Under the pieces are notes generated by a model. The model saw only the letters and a program-made list of their open reading frames with translations. It was not told where the DNA came from and did not search any database. Positions 22,842-24,342 of a stretch of 24,342 bases of DNA are shown here, piece after piece; within the stretch, counting starts at the first letter, position 1, and the number at the start of each line of letters is the position of its first letter. Location: positions 1 through 24,342 of the forward strand of contig CAXQRU010000099.1 in NCBI GenBank assembly GCA_964226685.1, read 5' to 3'. The stretch comes from CAXQRU01 sp964226685 (GTDB lineage Bacteria; Pseudomonadota; Gammaproteobacteria; Pseudomonadales; Cellvibrionaceae). Both the position numbers and the translations under genes were made by a program.

Positions 22842-23495
22842 ATGCGTTATTTTGCTGTTGTTGTTATGATTTTAGCCCTTGTGGGTTGTGAGACCACCGA
22901 TCCATACACTGGTGAGAGAAAGACGAGCAATTCGACCAAGGGGGCTGCCATAGGAGCTGCTGTTGGTGCGGTTTTGGGTGCAGTAATCAATCACGATGAT
23001 CGTAAGCAAGGTGCTCTGGTCGGTGCGGCGCTTGGTGGTATAACCGGTGGCGGTGTTGGTAATTACATGGATCAGCAAGAGTCCGCTTTGAGAGAAAGAT
23101 TGCGCCGCTCAGGTGTCAGTGTAGTCAGAGAGGGAGACAATATTCGCCTGGTAATGCCAGGGAATATTACCTTTGCAACGGGCGATGCCAATATTCGCGC
23201 TGATTTTTATGAAGTTCTCAACTCGGTAGGCTTGGTCTTAAAAGAGTTTGATCAGACGTATATAGAAATTAGTGGCCATACCGATTCTACCGGTTCAGCA
23301 CAGTTCAATCAGCGCTTGAGTGAGCAGCGAGCTAGCAGCGTTTCGCGTTACTTGATCAGTCAGGGAATTTCTGGTGGAAGAATCAGTGCTGTTGGCTACG
23401 GTTTTCGATATCCTGCTGCCAGCAACTCTACTGAAGAAGGCCGTCAGCTAAATCGTCGTGTAGAGCTGGAATTGAGACCGATTGTTAGACAGTAA
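22842..23495 (+). CDS. OmpA-family lipoprotein with glycine zipper
   Basis: 217 residues. The signal peptide MRYFAVVVMILALVGC has a lipobox with the lipidated cysteine at C16. A glycine-zipper stretch (about 33-75, GAAIGAAVGAVLGAVI and GALVGAALGGITGGGVG) follows, then the OmpA-like peptidoglycan-binding domain (about 100-215). Landmarks of the latter are ITFATGDANI, ISGHTDSTG, NQRLSEQRASSV and GYGFRYPAASN plus LNRRVEL. It should anchor the outer membrane to the cell wall, similar to E. coli YiaD. AGGAG lies nine bases before ATG 22842. The last 14 bases overlap the rsmJ frame. Confidence 0.93.
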   Translation: MRYFAVVVMILALVGCETTDPYTGERKTSNSTKGAAIGAAVGAVLGAVINHDDRKQGALVGAALGGITGGGVGNYMDQQESALRERLRRSGVSVVREGDNIRLVMPGNITFATGDANIRADFYEVLNSVGLVLKEFDQTYIEISGHTDSTGSAQFNQRLSEQRASSVSRYLISQGISGGRISAVGYGFRYPAASNSTEEGRQLNRRVELELRPIVRQ

Positions 23496-24285
23496 GCTTC
23501 TGGGTATTTATTCTGAGGGAGTTAGCCAGCAGTGTCTAGATGAACTTTCATGGCTAAAGCTGCCCTTGCTGGAAAAACCTGCTATCGAATTCGATGCAGG
23601 TTTTTTTGTGCTCAATGTTTCCTCAAAAGCGATATCTCTACAGGCGACGGGCTCAAAGGCTCCTGGTCCAATTTTCGTTGAATTTGCATCAGGCAAAAAT
23701 CGCCATCGTAGAATCTACGGTGGTGGCTCGGGGCAATTGATTGCCAAGGCGGTTGGGATTAAGCCCGGTATTCGTCCCGGTATCCTAGACTTGACTGCGG
23801 GTTTAGGGGAGGATGGGTTTGCCTTGGCGGCTCTAGGATGTCGGGTCAATTTACTGGAGCGATCACCCATCGTGTTTACCTTGTTGGCTGATGGTTTAAA
23901 AAGGGCTAGACAGTTTTCCGATCCAGACTTAAATGAAGTATTGGAGCGAATAGAGTGCCAACATATTGATGCACGACAATATTTGACTCGCCCAGTAGAG
24001 CAGCAAGTGATTTATTTTGACCCTATGTTTCCCAAGCAGGCCAAGCAGGCGGCGGTTAACAAGGCAATGAGTTCTTTTCAAGAATTATTGGGGGGAGATT
24101 GTGATGCCGGAGAGGTATTGGCTTTGGCCTTGGCCTCAGAGCCTTGCCGTGTCGTTGTTAAAAGGCCTCGAAAGGGTTTGAGGGTTGATGAGCAGTTTCC
24201 AGAGCTGGATTTGCCTAAGCCTGGATTAGTGTTGTCTGGGAAGTCGAGTCGTTATGATGTTTATCCTCTTAGAGCGATCTCTTAA
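23482..24285 (+). CDS. rsmJ: 16S rRNA (guanine1516-N2)-methyltransferase
   Basis: 267 residues (E. coli RsmJ 250). It methylates G1516 of 16S rRNA with SAM. Family blocks are IFVEFASGKNRHRR, GGGSGQLIAKAVGIKPG, the SAM-binding ILDLTAGLGEDGFALAALGC (101-120) with ERSP following, and VIYFDPMFPKQ (D180). VVVKRPRKG and SGKSSRYDVYPL close the protein. The TTG start at 23482 lies inside the end of the OmpA gene, implying coupling; a GGAATTGAG stretch is upstream. No better downstream start keeps the N-terminal domain complete, though the first 10-20 residues are not well conserved. Confidence 0.92.
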   Translation: MLDSKLLGIYSEGVSQQCLDELSWLKLPLLEKPAIEFDAGFFVLNVSSKAISLQATGSKAPGPIFVEFASGKNRHRRIYGGGSGQLIAKAVGIKPGIRPGILDLTAGLGEDGFALAALGCRVNLLERSPIVFTLLADGLKRARQFSDPDLNEVLERIECQHIDARQYLTRPVEQQVIYFDPMFPKQAKQAAVNKAMSSFQELLGGDCDAGEVLALALASEPCRVVVKRPRKGLRVDEQFPELDLPKPGLVLSGKSSRYDVYPLRAIS

Positions 24286-24342
24286 TCTTTTTTGTCATCA
24301 TTAAAAAAGTTTAAAAAAAGACCAATTATGGAGCGAACTTGA

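Noticed and set aside
24286..24342. Start of another gene or terminator at the right edge
   Set aside because: ATG at 24329 stops after four codons; the T-run/A-run pairing is AT-only, and a GGAG near the edge may belong to a gene outside the window.
1..24342. CRISPR arrays, tRNA or rRNA genes, complete insertion sequences
   Set aside because: No regular repeats, cloverleaf-like segments or terminal inverted repeats with a transposase were seen on reading.

Overview
The window looks like chromosome of a gammaproteobacterium, probably a marine, Oceanospirillales- or Pseudomonas-like lineage of moderate GC. This rests on several conserved neighbourhoods: divergent fpr/finR, the chain purM-purN-DUF3108, hda beside a yfgD-type arsC and wrbA, dapA-bamC-metallo-beta-lactamase-purC, FabV as enoyl reductase, and RsmJ. 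Family names come from recognising motifs in the translations. No database search was run, and the species cannot be named.

Layout. Positions 1-476 are AT-rich and unlike the rest: the tail of an unrecognised ORF, a small two-helix membrane ORF, and a motif resembling half of an integron attC site with a strong hairpin. Positions 477-4122 hold fpr (minus), its divergent LysR regulator, purU and a VanZ-like membrane protein with an extra soluble domain. Positions 4138-7062 are a tight minus-strand operon, purM-purN-DUF3108-slyD, with overlapping junctions. Then come hda (plus) and a coupled minus-strand group arsC/yfgD-wrbA-DUF2069. Positions 9272-11097 carry a single-domain response regulator paired with a CheC-like phosphatase, followed by a TSUP permease. 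A DUF488 protein (minus) faces a PPK2 polyphosphate kinase, a Nudix hydrolase and accA (plus).

Positions 14273-16528 are minus strand: a membrane-anchored helical protein of unknown function, an M48 metalloprotease and two YbjQ-family proteins. From 16849 to the right edge everything is plus strand: fabV and a lipid A acyltransferase; dapA, bamC, a metallo-beta-lactamase-fold hydrolase and purC; a PilZ protein, an OmpA-type lipoprotein and rsmJ.

Functional themes are de novo purine synthesis and one-carbon supply (purM, purN, purC, purU), fatty acid and lipid A synthesis (accA, fabV, lpxL-like), envelope assembly (bamC, OmpA-like, VanZ-like, M48), lysine/diaminopimelate synthesis (dapA), replication control (hda), and redox or stress functions (fpr, wrbA, arsC-like, ppk2). 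Most of the window is ordinary core genome and I see no clear new defence or mobile system. The parts most worth a second look are the cassette-like left edge, the YbjQ-YbjQ-M48 cluster with its unknown membrane neighbour, and the isolated response regulator/CheC pair.
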